64,000 bases of DNA, taken from assembly GCF_028869115.1 (NCBI RefSeq), contig NZ_CP079800.1:2108001-2172000 (forward strand), read 5' to 3'. The notes beneath the pieces were generated by a model. That model did no database searches, was not told where the DNA came from, and saw only the letters and a program-made list of their open reading frames with translations. Source of the stretch: Pseudemcibacter aquimaris (GTDB taxonomy: Bacteria > Pseudomonadota > Alphaproteobacteria > Sphingomonadales > Emcibacteraceae). A program made the translations under genes and the position numbers. Below, one piece after another: positions 35,511-43,591 of the stretch (position 1 is the stretch's first letter; each line of letters begins with the position of its first letter).

Positions 35511-36248
35511 GTGATTAAAAAATCTTTTGTTATTTTGATATTATTGTTGAGTACTGTTTCTGCAAATGCTCAAAAAACTGGTGAATATATATTAACCTCT
35601 ACACCTGAAGAAGTGCTAGGACATGATGCCGAGCAATTCAAAAACATTATTGATGCTAATGCCAATTTATCTTGGGAGGTATATGTACCCAAAAGATATA
35701 ACCCGGATAAACCGGCAGGGATAATGGTTTTTGCAGGCGCGCCAAATGATGTAAGACCGCCACGGGGTTGGTACAGTTCCATTGAAGATAAAAACTTAAT
35801 TTGGATCGCTCCAAGAAGATCAGGCAATGGATCAACAATTCAACAAAAAACGATGCTTGCAATGATGGCTGTTTTACAAATAACAAAAAGATACTCAATC
35901 AACCCTGATCGCATTTATATTTCTGGTGAACCTAGAATTGCGAGTAGAGCAGCTCTTAATTACCCCAATATATTTAAAGGTGCAATTTTCAGCAGTCTTA
36001 ATTACGGCGATAACAATGTCTGGGATGAGAACGCAGATGAGAAAATCCAAAACGCATTGGATAATAAATTTGTTTTTGTTTCTTCAAGCAAAACCAGAAT
36101 TCCACAAACAATTGGATATGCATATCATAAATTTGTAGAAGCTGGAGTTCGTAAAGTAGAATTTTTGTTACTTAACAGCCAAGGCCGTATTGTCGTTAGG
36201 TTTGATCGCCGTAGAATTTTAAAAGCAATTAACATGCTAGATCAATAA
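35511..36248 (+). CDS. Secreted alpha/beta-hydrolase-like pseudoenzyme, tandem family member 3
   Basis: A 245-residue exported protein (signal peptide ending SANAQ) most like member 2: both share AGAPNDVRPPxGW and RRSGNGS. The nucleophile elbow is SGEPRIASRAA, without Ser; the acid loop is SSSKTRIP and the last motif is GRIVVRFDRRR. So it also appears catalytically dead. Conservation of arginines (RRSGNG, FDRRR) in members 2 and 3 may mark an acidic ligand, which would be of interest next to phosphate genes, but this is inference. Confidence 0.78.
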   Translation: MIKKSFVILILLLSTVSANAQKTGEYILTSTPEEVLGHDAEQFKNIIDANANLSWEVYVPKRYNPDKPAGIMVFAGAPNDVRPPRGWYSSIEDKNLIWIAPRRSGNGSTIQQKTMLAMMAVLQITKRYSINPDRIYISGEPRIASRAALNYPNIFKGAIFSSLNYGDNNVWDENADEKIQNALDNKFVFVSSSKTRIPQTIGYAYHKFVEAGVRKVEFLLLNSQGRIVVRFDRRRILKAINMLDQ

Positions 36249-36266
36249 GTTATTGGAGACTTATAA

Positions 36267-37034
36267 ATGCTAAAACAAATATTCATTTTTTTATTTTTTC
36301 TTGTAAGCCAACCTGTACTTGCACAAGAAAGCGAAAGAAATTACCGAACTGGTGAATTTGACGTAAAAAGCACCATTGTGGACCTTCTGGGGGAAAAGAC
36401 AGCCAAATCATATGAACAAATCTTTGATGCAGATGAAGAATTGCTTTGGAACGTCTTTGTACCGGCCAATTTTACACCGGAAAACGCAGCTGGTGTAATT
36501 GTTTATTTCAGCGACAAATATCCAAACCAAGTTGAATCAGGCTGGAAAGGTGCCGCCGAAGAGAAAAATTTCATTTGGGTCTCCCCTAAAAGGGCAAGGA
36601 ATTTCACCAATAGAAAGAAACTATTGTTAGGTGTGCTTGCAACGCCCCTTATTGAATCATTATATCCAATCAATGGATCAAGGGTTTATGTTACAGGCGA
36701 CCGATCTGGTTGTGATTTGGCGAGTAACGCAGCAAGGATTTATCCGAATATATTCTCAGGCGCCATTTATAACAGCTGCAAGGCAGAAACCTGGAAGAAA
36801 GAATTGCCACCCGGCATCGACCTTATGAGAAAGCATAGATATGTCTTCATAGCCAGCGCACGCAGCGAAAACAACCGAGAAATCAGAAGATCTCTGATAA
36901 AATATAATAAATCCGGCATAGAAAATACACAGTTCAAGCTACTGTCATCACTTGATGGTAATGTGAAACTAAACAATAATCATATCAGAGATATAGTCGC
37001 ATACCTTGATGGCGATATTGAGTCAGTCAATTAA
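36267..37034 (+). CDS. Secreted alpha/beta-hydrolase-like pseudoenzyme, tandem family member 4
   Basis: A 255-residue exported protein (signal peptide ending PVLAQ). The elbow reads TGDRSGCDLAS: a Ser occurs, but one position away from GxSxG and followed by Gly-Cys. The acid loop is SARSENNR and no Gly-His is found near the C terminus. It shares with member 5 a cysteine pair (SGCD/DGCH and NSCK/ATCL) that could form a disulphide, and the phrase KHRYVFIAS/NNRYVFIAS. It begins 18 bases after member 3, with TTGGAG before the ATG, so these two are certainly co-transcribed. Confidence 0.77.
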   Translation: MLKQIFIFLFFLVSQPVLAQESERNYRTGEFDVKSTIVDLLGEKTAKSYEQIFDADEELLWNVFVPANFTPENAAGVIVYFSDKYPNQVESGWKGAAEEKNFIWVSPKRARNFTNRKKLLLGVLATPLIESLYPINGSRVYVTGDRSGCDLASNAARIYPNIFSGAIYNSCKAETWKKELPPGIDLMRKHRYVFIASARSENNREIRRSLIKYNKSGIENTQFKLLSSLDGNVKLNNNHIRDIVAYLDGDIESVN

Positions 37035-37114
37035 AGTATTTTTGAATGAGTTTATTTAAGATATGATATATGTAGAAATAAAATTACTGTTAAAAAAATG
37101 ATGGTTTCTAGAAG

Positions 37115-37867
37115 ATGATCAGCCGTATAATTATTGTCACAATATCACTCTTATATTCAAATTCCTTATTCGCTCAAGATGATAGAAGAGACATCACAGG
37201 ATATAAAGAATACACAAAATCAAGTGGGGAAATCATCGGCAATGATGCCATTCCATTTGAAGCTGTCCTTGCAACAGATGAACAGTATAAATGGTCCGTA
37301 TATATTCCAAAAGGATATGATAGTAGCAAACCACCTGGCATTCTTGTTCATATAACAGAGCGCAACCAGGCGAATATGCCATTTGGGTGGGAATCTGCCA
37401 TGGATGACAAGAACCTGATCTGGATTTCCATGAATAAAGTTGGACGTCTTCCGCAAAATAAGGAAATGTTATTAACCGTTCTTGCTGCGCCACTGATCGA
37501 AAGTCAGTACAGTATAAACCCTGACAGGGTTTATATTGCAGCATCAACAGATGGCTGTCATCCGGCCAGCGCGGCGATGCAGGTTTATCCAACTATCTTT
37601 AAGGGAGCAATTTATGCAACATGCCTTCCTATTAATTGGCGAAATGATACACCCGACACGATCGAACTGATGAGAAACAACAGATATGTTTTTATTGCCA
37701 GTAAAGAGCAGGATATCAGACAACAAATGAGACGGTCATACCGTAAATATACCAATTCAGATTTTGAAAATGTTGAATTTATAAACGTTCCCGACCTTAT
37801 TTACGGCAAAAGCATCAAACGACGCAGATTGTTAGACGCGATTGAAATCCTGGATTCCAGAGATTAA
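37115..37867 (+). CDS. Secreted alpha/beta-hydrolase-like pseudoenzyme, tandem family member 5
   Basis: A 250-residue exported protein (signal peptide ending SLFAQ). The elbow reads AASTDGCHPAS, not GxSxG; the acid loop is SKEQDIRQ and the C-terminal histidine is absent. It pairs with member 4 through the DGCH and ATCLP cysteines. The ribosome binding site is weak. It is the last of the array and ends ten bases before a convergent amidase gene. The five genes probably arose by repeated duplication, with members 2-3 and 4-5 as sister pairs. Confidence 0.75.
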   Translation: MISRIIIVTISLLYSNSLFAQDDRRDITGYKEYTKSSGEIIGNDAIPFEAVLATDEQYKWSVYIPKGYDSSKPPGILVHITERNQANMPFGWESAMDDKNLIWISMNKVGRLPQNKEMLLTVLAAPLIESQYSINPDRVYIAASTDGCHPASAAMQVYPTIFKGAIYATCLPINWRNDTPDTIELMRNNRYVFIASKEQDIRQQMRRSYRKYTNSDFENVEFINVPDLIYGKSIKRRRLLDAIEILDSRD

Positions 37868-37876
37868 TACCATCCA

Positions 37877-39484
37877 TCATTCATAAACATAAGGCAGGAA
37901 TTTTGGTTTCCTCCTGACCTTTGTCGCATTTTCAAAAGCGTATGCCGCTTCGATCATCATTGCTTCTGAATACGCCCTTCCGATGAATGATAATGATACA
38001 GGAAGCTCATGAATATACCCCATTGGGACCGTAATTGACGGATAGCCGCTAACCGCGGCATAAGACGACGTACCACCCCCACTTGGATGGTCACCATTAA
38101 TTACATCCTGACTATTTGCAGGGTTTCTTGAAGGAAGCACAATCAAATCCAAATTATGTGCATCCATCAAATCATCAATCACCTTTTGCATGGCTGGTTG
38201 GTTGCCTTGTGCTGCTTCTAAATACTCCTGATCCGTTAGCGGCCCTTTTTCCTGTGAATCTAGAAATATTTCCTGCTTAAAATATGGCATTTCTTCATCC
38301 GCATGCTCAATATTAAAGGCAATCAATTCTTCAAGCGTTCTTGTTTCCACCGCGTCAGGAGTATTCTTTAAATACTCGTTTAGGTAATGCTTGAATTCAT
38401 AATCGAGCACTGTTCCTTCATTTTTACCGATCCCTTCCCTGCTGCCAAACTCAAGATCATCAATGATCACAGCGCCATGTGCTTTCATGGCTTCAATATT
38501 TTCATTAAAAATTTCCGGTAAATCATCATGCATTCTAAAAGGGGATCTAATGACACCAATCCGCTTACCGCTTAAACCATCCGCTTTTAAATGATCTTCA
38601 TATGCGACCTTAACATCCGGCTGGCTTAATGTGGCTGGGTCCTCTGCATTTTGGCTAACCATCGCCGTTAACAAATATGCTGCGTCCGCAACCGTTCTGG
38701 TCATCGGCCCTGCGGTGTCCTGTGTTGCCGCGATTGGAATAATTCCTGTACGGCTGACAAGTCCCACTGTTGGTTTAATGCCAACGATACCGTTATACGC
38801 AGCCGGACACACCACCGAACCATCCGTTTCGGTCCCAACGGTCACCGCAGCCATATTGGCCGCAGCAGCAGCCCCTGACCCTGAACTGGAACCACAGGTA
38901 TTGGCGGTAAGCAAATATGGATTTCTGGTTTGACCGCCCATGCCACTCCAACCGCTTGAGCTGTTTGTTGAACGGAAATTAGCCCATTCGCTTAAATTCG
39001 CCTTACCAATAATAATTGCACCGGCCTCACGAAGACTCGCGGCGAGTGGTGAATCCTCTTTTGCATAGTTATCCTTTAACGCAATTGATCCTGCCGTAGT
39101 CGGCATATTGTCCTTGGTATCAATATTATCCTTCAATAAGATCGGTATTCCATGCATTGGCCCGCGCGGGCCTGTCTCTTGACGTTCTTGATCAAGCGCA
39201 CCCGCAATAGCAACAGCATCCGGATTAACGGATATAACAGCGTTAAGGCGTGGCCCTTTTTTATTGAGCGCTTCAATACGACCAAGATATAATTTAACCA
39301 CCTGTTCCGCTGTATAGGTACCATTTTTATAGGCTTCGTTTAATTCAGCGACGGTAATTTCATCCAAAACAAAATCATTAATCGATATTTCGGCTTGGCT
39401 AGTTTCCTGTTCATTATTTACTGGTATTTCTGAACATGATGATAATACTGCCATTAACACAAGTGTCGCTAAATTCTTATTCAT
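37877..39484 (-). CDS. Amidase signature family hydrolase, lipoprotein
   Basis: A 535-residue protein. The N-terminal lipobox LSSC (LMAVLSSCS) predicts a lipid-anchored periplasmic enzyme. The Ser-Ser-Lys triad of the amidase signature family is visible: Lys in ILLKDNID (about 117), the Gly/Ser-rich GSSSGSGAAAAANM (about 193-206) with cis-Ser, and the nucleophile Ser in GTETDGSVVCPA. It therefore hydrolyses amides in the periplasm and is not GatA. The start is one base after the mtnA stop and AAAGGGG precedes the ATG, so it is co-transcribed with mtnA although no link in function is known. Confidence 0.88.
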   Translation of the reverse strand: MNKNLATLVLMAVLSSCSEIPVNNEQETSQAEISINDFVLDEITVAELNEAYKNGTYTAEQVVKLYLGRIEALNKKGPRLNAVISVNPDAVAIAGALDQERQETGPRGPMHGIPILLKDNIDTKDNMPTTAGSIALKDNYAKEDSPLAASLREAGAIIIGKANLSEWANFRSTNSSSGWSGMGGQTRNPYLLTANTCGSSSGSGAAAAANMAAVTVGTETDGSVVCPAAYNGIVGIKPTVGLVSRTGIIPIAATQDTAGPMTRTVADAAYLLTAMVSQNAEDPATLSQPDVKVAYEDHLKADGLSGKRIGVIRSPFRMHDDLPEIFNENIEAMKAHGAVIIDDLEFGSREGIGKNEGTVLDYEFKHYLNEYLKNTPDAVETRTLEELIAFNIEHADEEMPYFKQEIFLDSQEKGPLTDQEYLEAAQGNQPAMQKVIDDLMDAHNLDLIVLPSRNPANSQDVINGDHPSGGGTSSYAAVSGYPSITVPMGYIHELPVSLSFIGRAYSEAMMIEAAYAFENATKVRRKPKFLPYVYE

Positions 39485-39485
39485 C

Positions 39486-40565
39486 CTATGCCCCTTTCAT
39501 GAGCTGTTCCAATGCATCCTTATATGGTGCTGTGATCATTCCTTTTTCAGTAAAAATCCCTGTTACCAATTCATTTGGCGTTACATCAAATGCAGGGCTG
39601 CGTGTTTTGGTGCCTATTGCGGCAACATCTTGCCCGAGAATGGTTGTCACTTCCGCGCCGTCGCGTTCTTCAATCGGGATATCTGCGCCCGTCGCCGTAT
39701 GCATATCAATCGTACTGGATGGGCAGGCCACATAAAATGGAATACCGTAATGTTTCGCAAGGATCGCAACACCCAAGGTGCCAATTTTGTTAGCAACATC
39801 ACCGTTGGCAACAACACGGTCCGTGCCCACGATTACCATGTTAATTTGCCCGGTCGCCATCATATGGGCCGCCATATTATCGGTGATTAACGTTACATCA
39901 ATACCCGCCTTATCCAATTCCCATGCGGTAAGGCGTGCACCTTGGAATAGCGGTCTTGTTTCATTGGCATAAACCTTGAAATTCTTACCCTTATCATGGG
40001 CCAGATACATTGGTGCTGTCGCCGTGCCGAGTATGGATGTGGCCAGTGACCCTGCGTTACAATGGGTCATAATGCCCATACCGTCTTTAATTAACGGTTC
40101 TGCGACCTTGGCAAGACCGTAACTGATCGCCTTGTCTTCTTCATGGATCAATTCTGCTTCACGGATCAAGGCATTTAACATTTCATCGTTGGAACCAGAT
40201 ATATTCTGATCAAGACATTCCACCATCCGTTTCATCGCCCAATTCAGATTAATGGCCGTGGGACGTGAGCTGTCCAAATAATCGGCTTGTTCTTTCACTT
40301 TCTGAATAAATTCATCTGATGACAGGTTCACATGATGTCGCATTTCCACACACAATCCATATGCCGCCGAAACGCCAATCGCAGGGGCACCACGCACCTT
40401 TAACCGTTTGATGGTGTCCCAAACCTGTTCTGCGTTTGTATGGTGCTCCATGACCGTTTTATGCGGCAACAATGTCTGATCAAGGATGTAAAGTTCACCA
40501 TCTTTCCATTCGATCGATAACGGCAAGTCATCAGCAATAATTGATTTGTCCGGCAATATTTCCAT
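39486..40565 (-). CDS. mtnA: Methylthioribose-1-phosphate isomerase MtnA
   Basis: A 359-residue enzyme of the methionine salvage pathway, converting methylthioribose-1-phosphate to methylthioribulose-1-phosphate. Family marks are RGAPAIGVSAAYG near residue 58, the catalytic Cys in MTHCNAGSLAT (about 165) and the catalytic Asp in GTDRVVANGDVANKIGT (about 248). eIF2B-like proteins share the fold, but these residues point to MtnA. AAGGG directly abuts the ATG, which is too close for a ribosome binding site, so a TTG at 40556 is a possible true start. No other mtn gene is nearby. Confidence 0.93.
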   Translation of the reverse strand: MEILPDKSIIADDLPLSIEWKDGELYILDQTLLPHKTVMEHHTNAEQVWDTIKRLKVRGAPAIGVSAAYGLCVEMRHHVNLSSDEFIQKVKEQADYLDSSRPTAINLNWAMKRMVECLDQNISGSNDEMLNALIREAELIHEEDKAISYGLAKVAEPLIKDGMGIMTHCNAGSLATSILGTATAPMYLAHDKGKNFKVYANETRPLFQGARLTAWELDKAGIDVTLITDNMAAHMMATGQINMVIVGTDRVVANGDVANKIGTLGVAILAKHYGIPFYVACPSSTIDMHTATGADIPIEERDGAEVTTILGQDVAAIGTKTRSPAFDVTPNELVTGIFTEKGMITAPYKDALEQLMKGA

Positions 40566-40648
40566 CCCTTTATTTATAGTTATTTCTTTTCATAACTTAA
40601 TATGTTCTCTAGTATAAACGCAATCTTGAAACATATAAAAATATTCAA

Positions 40649-41791
40649 ATGAAAATACTCTCTTTCGCTATTCAATTTCCAAACGCTGTCGAACCGGGAT
40701 CAGGCATCAACATTAAAAACCTGATGCTGGCGATGAATAAAACCGCCAACATTAAAAGAACCGTTATCGCGCCAGTACCGCACTGCCCCCGCTTAAGAAA
40801 AATCACAGACAGATATCAGGCTTATGAACGACTAGATGAAAGTTACATGGTCGATGATATTGAAATTCATCACCCAAGATATGTTGATTATCCATATGAG
40901 TTTTTAAACAACGAAATCAAATCAATCATTAAATCCATTGATGAAAATGATCTTGCTTGTCAAAGCAGTTCATTTGATTTGATCGAGGCACAATCATTAT
41001 ACCCCGATGCGCTTATAGCCCACCATTACGCAGAAAAATACAATAAGCCATTATTATTAACCGCACGTGGCGACGATGTTCATTTCTGGATGGATATCAA
41101 AAAGCACCGGGATAAAATCTTTTCCGCAATTGATTACGCCAGCAAACTGATCTGTATCAGTGGGTGTTTAAAAGACGAATTGACCCATCATGGCATATCA
41201 GATAACAAACTGTCGATCATTCCAAACGGCCTTGATCAAGATACCTTTAATTTAAATGTTGAAGCCAACCCATTACGGGAAAAATATTACCTGTCTGTCG
41301 GCGAATTATCCATCAGCAAAGGGCAGCATGTCATTCTTGATGCCTTCGCAAGTCTCTTGAAAAAACGGCTGATCATCGTCGGTGATGGTGAACAAAGACG
41401 CGCATTAAAACAAAGGGCAAAAGATCTTGGCATCGCGGGACGGGTTCAATTCATCAAATATCTCGATCAATCAAAGCTTGCCGAATTTTACAAAGGGGCA
41501 ACGGCCACCATTCATATGTCAGATATGGAATCGATGCCATCGGTGATTAACGAGGCACTCGCCTGCGGGTCACCAATCATCACAACAAATGTCGGTGATA
41601 TCGCTGATATTATCAATGATGAAAATGGTTTCCTGCTTGATGCGCAGGATGATTATTTGCTTGTCCGTGCCGTCGAAAAATTAAAACATAAAGATTATGA
41701 CCAAAACACAATTGCCAAGTCATCAATGACCAATAACTGGCAAGATACTGCACAAAGCAACATCAATATTATCAATGAAATTCTAAGCTGA
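40649..41791 (+). CDS. Glycosyltransferase, GT4-like family
   Basis: A 380-residue protein with two Rossmann domains. The N-terminal domain opens with FPNAVEPGSGINIKN, a GT-B acceptor loop. The C-terminal domain has IPNGLDQDTF (about 189), SVGELSISKGQ and the EX7E motif region ESMPSVINEALACGSPIITT, placing it in family GT4. It probably transfers a sugar to a surface polysaccharide or lipid. It is a single gene, divergent from mtnA, with no other cell-surface genes nearby. The acceptor is unknown. Confidence 0.9.
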   Translation: MKILSFAIQFPNAVEPGSGINIKNLMLAMNKTANIKRTVIAPVPHCPRLRKITDRYQAYERLDESYMVDDIEIHHPRYVDYPYEFLNNEIKSIIKSIDENDLACQSSSFDLIEAQSLYPDALIAHHYAEKYNKPLLLTARGDDVHFWMDIKKHRDKIFSAIDYASKLICISGCLKDELTHHGISDNKLSIIPNGLDQDTFNLNVEANPLREKYYLSVGELSISKGQHVILDAFASLLKKRLIIVGDGEQRRALKQRAKDLGIAGRVQFIKYLDQSKLAEFYKGATATIHMSDMESMPSVINEALACGSPIITTNVGDIADIINDENGFLLDAQDDYLLVRAVEKLKHKDYDQNTIAKSSMTNNWQDTAQSNINIINEILS

Positions 41792-41831
41792 ATTTCTTGA
41801 ACTAATTTTTTAATTTTATTGGAAATTTAAA

Positions 41832-41908
41832 TGGTCGGGGAGACTGGATTCGAACCAGCGACCCCCTGTACCCAAAACAGGTGCGCTACCAGGCTGCGCC
41901 ACTCCCCG
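41832..41908 (-). tRNA. tRNA-Pro (anticodon TGG), CCA encoded
   Basis: Read on the minus strand, 77 bases start CGGGGAG and end CTCCCCG-A-CCA. The D arm has GCGCAGCCTGGTAGCGC, the anticodon stem CCTGT/ACAGG encloses TTTGGGT, giving anticodon TGG, and the T arm has GGTTCGAATCC. All four stems pair. It closely resembles other bacterial proline tRNAs. Confidence 0.97.
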
Positions 41909-41996
41909 ACCGAGAAAGCAATTTGTAAAAACAAATTGTGGTTGGGTTAATACGCGAACTATGAAGAAGGTGCAAGTGTTATTTTACTAAAAATGA

Positions 41997-42485
41997 CTAT
42001 TTTGTTGCATTTCCAAATGTGGAGTAGATTAACTCGTCCCCTACATCAATTCCTAGTTTGTCTGCAAGCCCACCATTAACCTCTAAAACCGCTTTTGCAA
42101 GACCGCCGGAACGGATTAACGAGAGCGATCTGGGCTGCGCCATTTTTTCGATTCTCATGATTTTCCCAGCTTCATCAACGAATATAATGTCCAGTGGAAT
42201 AAAGGTATTTTTCATCCACATGCTGATGCGCTTTTTATTGTCATAAATAAAAAGCATACCGTTCATTTCAGGAAGTTCTGTACGGAACATCATGCCATAT
42301 TGTCTATGGCTGTCATCCAGTGCCAGTTCGATGTCAAAATCGTATGTGTTATCTTTGCTGATTATGGAAAGTGTGTCTGTTGGAAATTTTTGCTGTGCAT
42401 TCGCAATATTGGCCACAAAAAACAAGCCAATAAGTGCAATAAATATCCTTTGGATAAACCCGCTTACAATCACTTTAGAACTCAT
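41997..42485 (-). CDS. DUF192 family secreted protein
   Basis: A 162-residue protein with a signal peptide (about residues 12-30, ending NIANAQ) and a single DUF192 domain. Typical segments are YGMMFRTELPEMNGMLFIYD, WMKNTFIPLDIIFVD and VLEVNGGLADKLGI. The function of the family is not established. AAAGGATGG precedes the ATG. It lies between the double cold-shock gene and tRNA-Pro on the same strand, which I believe is a recurring order in alphaproteobacteria. Confidence 0.9.
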   Translation of the reverse strand: MSSKVIVSGFIQRIFIALIGLFFVANIANAQQKFPTDTLSIISKDNTYDFDIELALDDSHRQYGMMFRTELPEMNGMLFIYDNKKRISMWMKNTFIPLDIIFVDEAGKIMRIEKMAQPRSLSLIRSGGLAKAVLEVNGGLADKLGIDVGDELIYSTFGNATK

Positions 42486-42595
42486 AAATCCATCCTTTCT
42501 TCTGACAAAATTCTATTGTCAAAAATCATAATGACAGCAAAGATTGGCAATTTAAAGGCCAAACTTTAAAAAGAAGTTTTGGAAACTTAAGTGAA

Positions 42596-43207
42596 TTATG
42601 CTTCTGCTTTAATGGCATTGACCATAAGGCCACGTTCACCATTCCCCACAACAACTGACAGTTCCTGTCCAGGAATCAGTTGATCCATTTCATAATGGCG
42701 AAGTACTTCCATGTGAATGAAAATATCTTGACCACCGTCCCCACGGTTTACAAATCCGTATCCACGAACCTTGTTAAACCATTTAACAACTACGTCAACA
42801 TAGTCATCATCAGAATAAATTGAATCGTCAATTGTAACTTTATTTTCCGGTTCGGATTTTTCAATGGCTGTTGAAAGATCGAAGCTAAGGATTTTCACGG
42901 CCTGACGTCCTTTTGGACGGTTGGCTGATAGACATACGACTTTCGTTCCTTCTGGTAAGGAACCACGGTCATGTTCTTTCAAAATGGAAAAATGAACCAG
43001 AATGTCGCCTTTATTGCGATTTTCTGTATCATCGGCTTCGATGAAGCCATACCCCTTAACATCGTCAAACCATTTGATTGATCCGACTATTTCGTCAAAA
43101 TGTTCGGATACTGAACTTGTTGCGTCATTACCTGAAACGCTTGTTGAGCCTTTTTGAAGTTCAACGTCTTCGTCAGTAGTCAAACCTTTTATCGCGCTGC
43201 TACTCAT
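42596..43207 (-). CDS. Cold-shock protein with two CSD domains
   Basis: A 203-residue protein. The ATG at 43207 is chosen because GGGAAG lies upstream; ATGs at 43231 and 43243 are alternatives. Two cold-shock domains are visible: first VGSIKWFDDVKGYGFIEADD (about 42 onwards, RNP1-like) and second VVKWFNKVRGYGFVNRGD with DIFIHMEVLR. The linker of about 35 residues is acidic. Twin-CSD proteins of this size are typical of alphaproteobacteria and bind single-stranded nucleic acid. The first domain lacks one RNP2 phenylalanine (VHFSIL). Confidence 0.93.
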   Translation of the reverse strand: MSSSAIKGLTTDEDVELQKGSTSVSGNDATSSVSEHFDEIVGSIKWFDDVKGYGFIEADDTENRNKGDILVHFSILKEHDRGSLPEGTKVVCLSANRPKGRQAVKILSFDLSTAIEKSEPENKVTIDDSIYSDDDYVDVVVKWFNKVRGYGFVNRGDGGQDIFIHMEVLRHYEMDQLIPGQELSVVVGNGERGLMVNAIKAEA

Positions 43208-43539
43208 TTTTTTTACTTCCCATTTATCCATAACTATATACATACTTATGCTATTATTTTTATCGCTTAACAGTCACTTTTGCAACTATAACTTAAATAA
43301 TTCACATCAAAAGTTTGCCCTAAATCATTGGAAACAATTCCATAATTTAACTTTTGTAGTATACCATAGTTATATTTTCCATAATATGCTCGTGATTACT
43401 CTATAAAAAAAAAGCCCTTAAATCAAGAGATTACTCTAAACCAATCTATTGTAAAACCCCATTTATTAAGAATAAGTTAATATTACTATACACTTAAACG
43501 CACAAAAAAAGTACTTTTTTGTCACAATTTTGCAACAAA
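43208..43539. other. Long intergenic region, promoter and 5' leader of the cold-shock gene
   Basis: This AT-rich stretch of about 330 bases has no open frame worth calling. It should carry the promoter and long 5' leader of the cold-shock gene, as is usual for csp genes. It holds a ten-base direct repeat GATTACTCTA at 43394-43403 and 43429-43438, and an AT-only palindrome around AGTACT at 43503-43521. I see no tRNA or known riboswitch. Confidence 0.4.
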
Positions 43540-43564
43540 AAAGGCAGCTTCAAAAGCTGCCTTT
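43540..43564 (-). terminator. Terminator of the alanine/sodium symporter gene
   Basis: AAAGGCAGCTT pairs perfectly with AAGCTGCCTTT around a three-base loop. On the minus strand it is followed by TTTTTTGTTGC, 28 bases after the symporter stop codon. Confidence 0.88.
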
Positions 43565-43591
43565 CTTTAATATATTTAATAATTATCTGAT

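Noticed and set aside
34733-37867. Active esterase or PHB depolymerase for array members 2-5
   Set aside because: The Ser, Asp and His positions seen in member 1 are all replaced.
43503-43521. Palindrome around AGTACT as a terminator
   Set aside because: The stem is almost only A/T, and a strong GC-rich terminator for the same gene lies closer at 43540.
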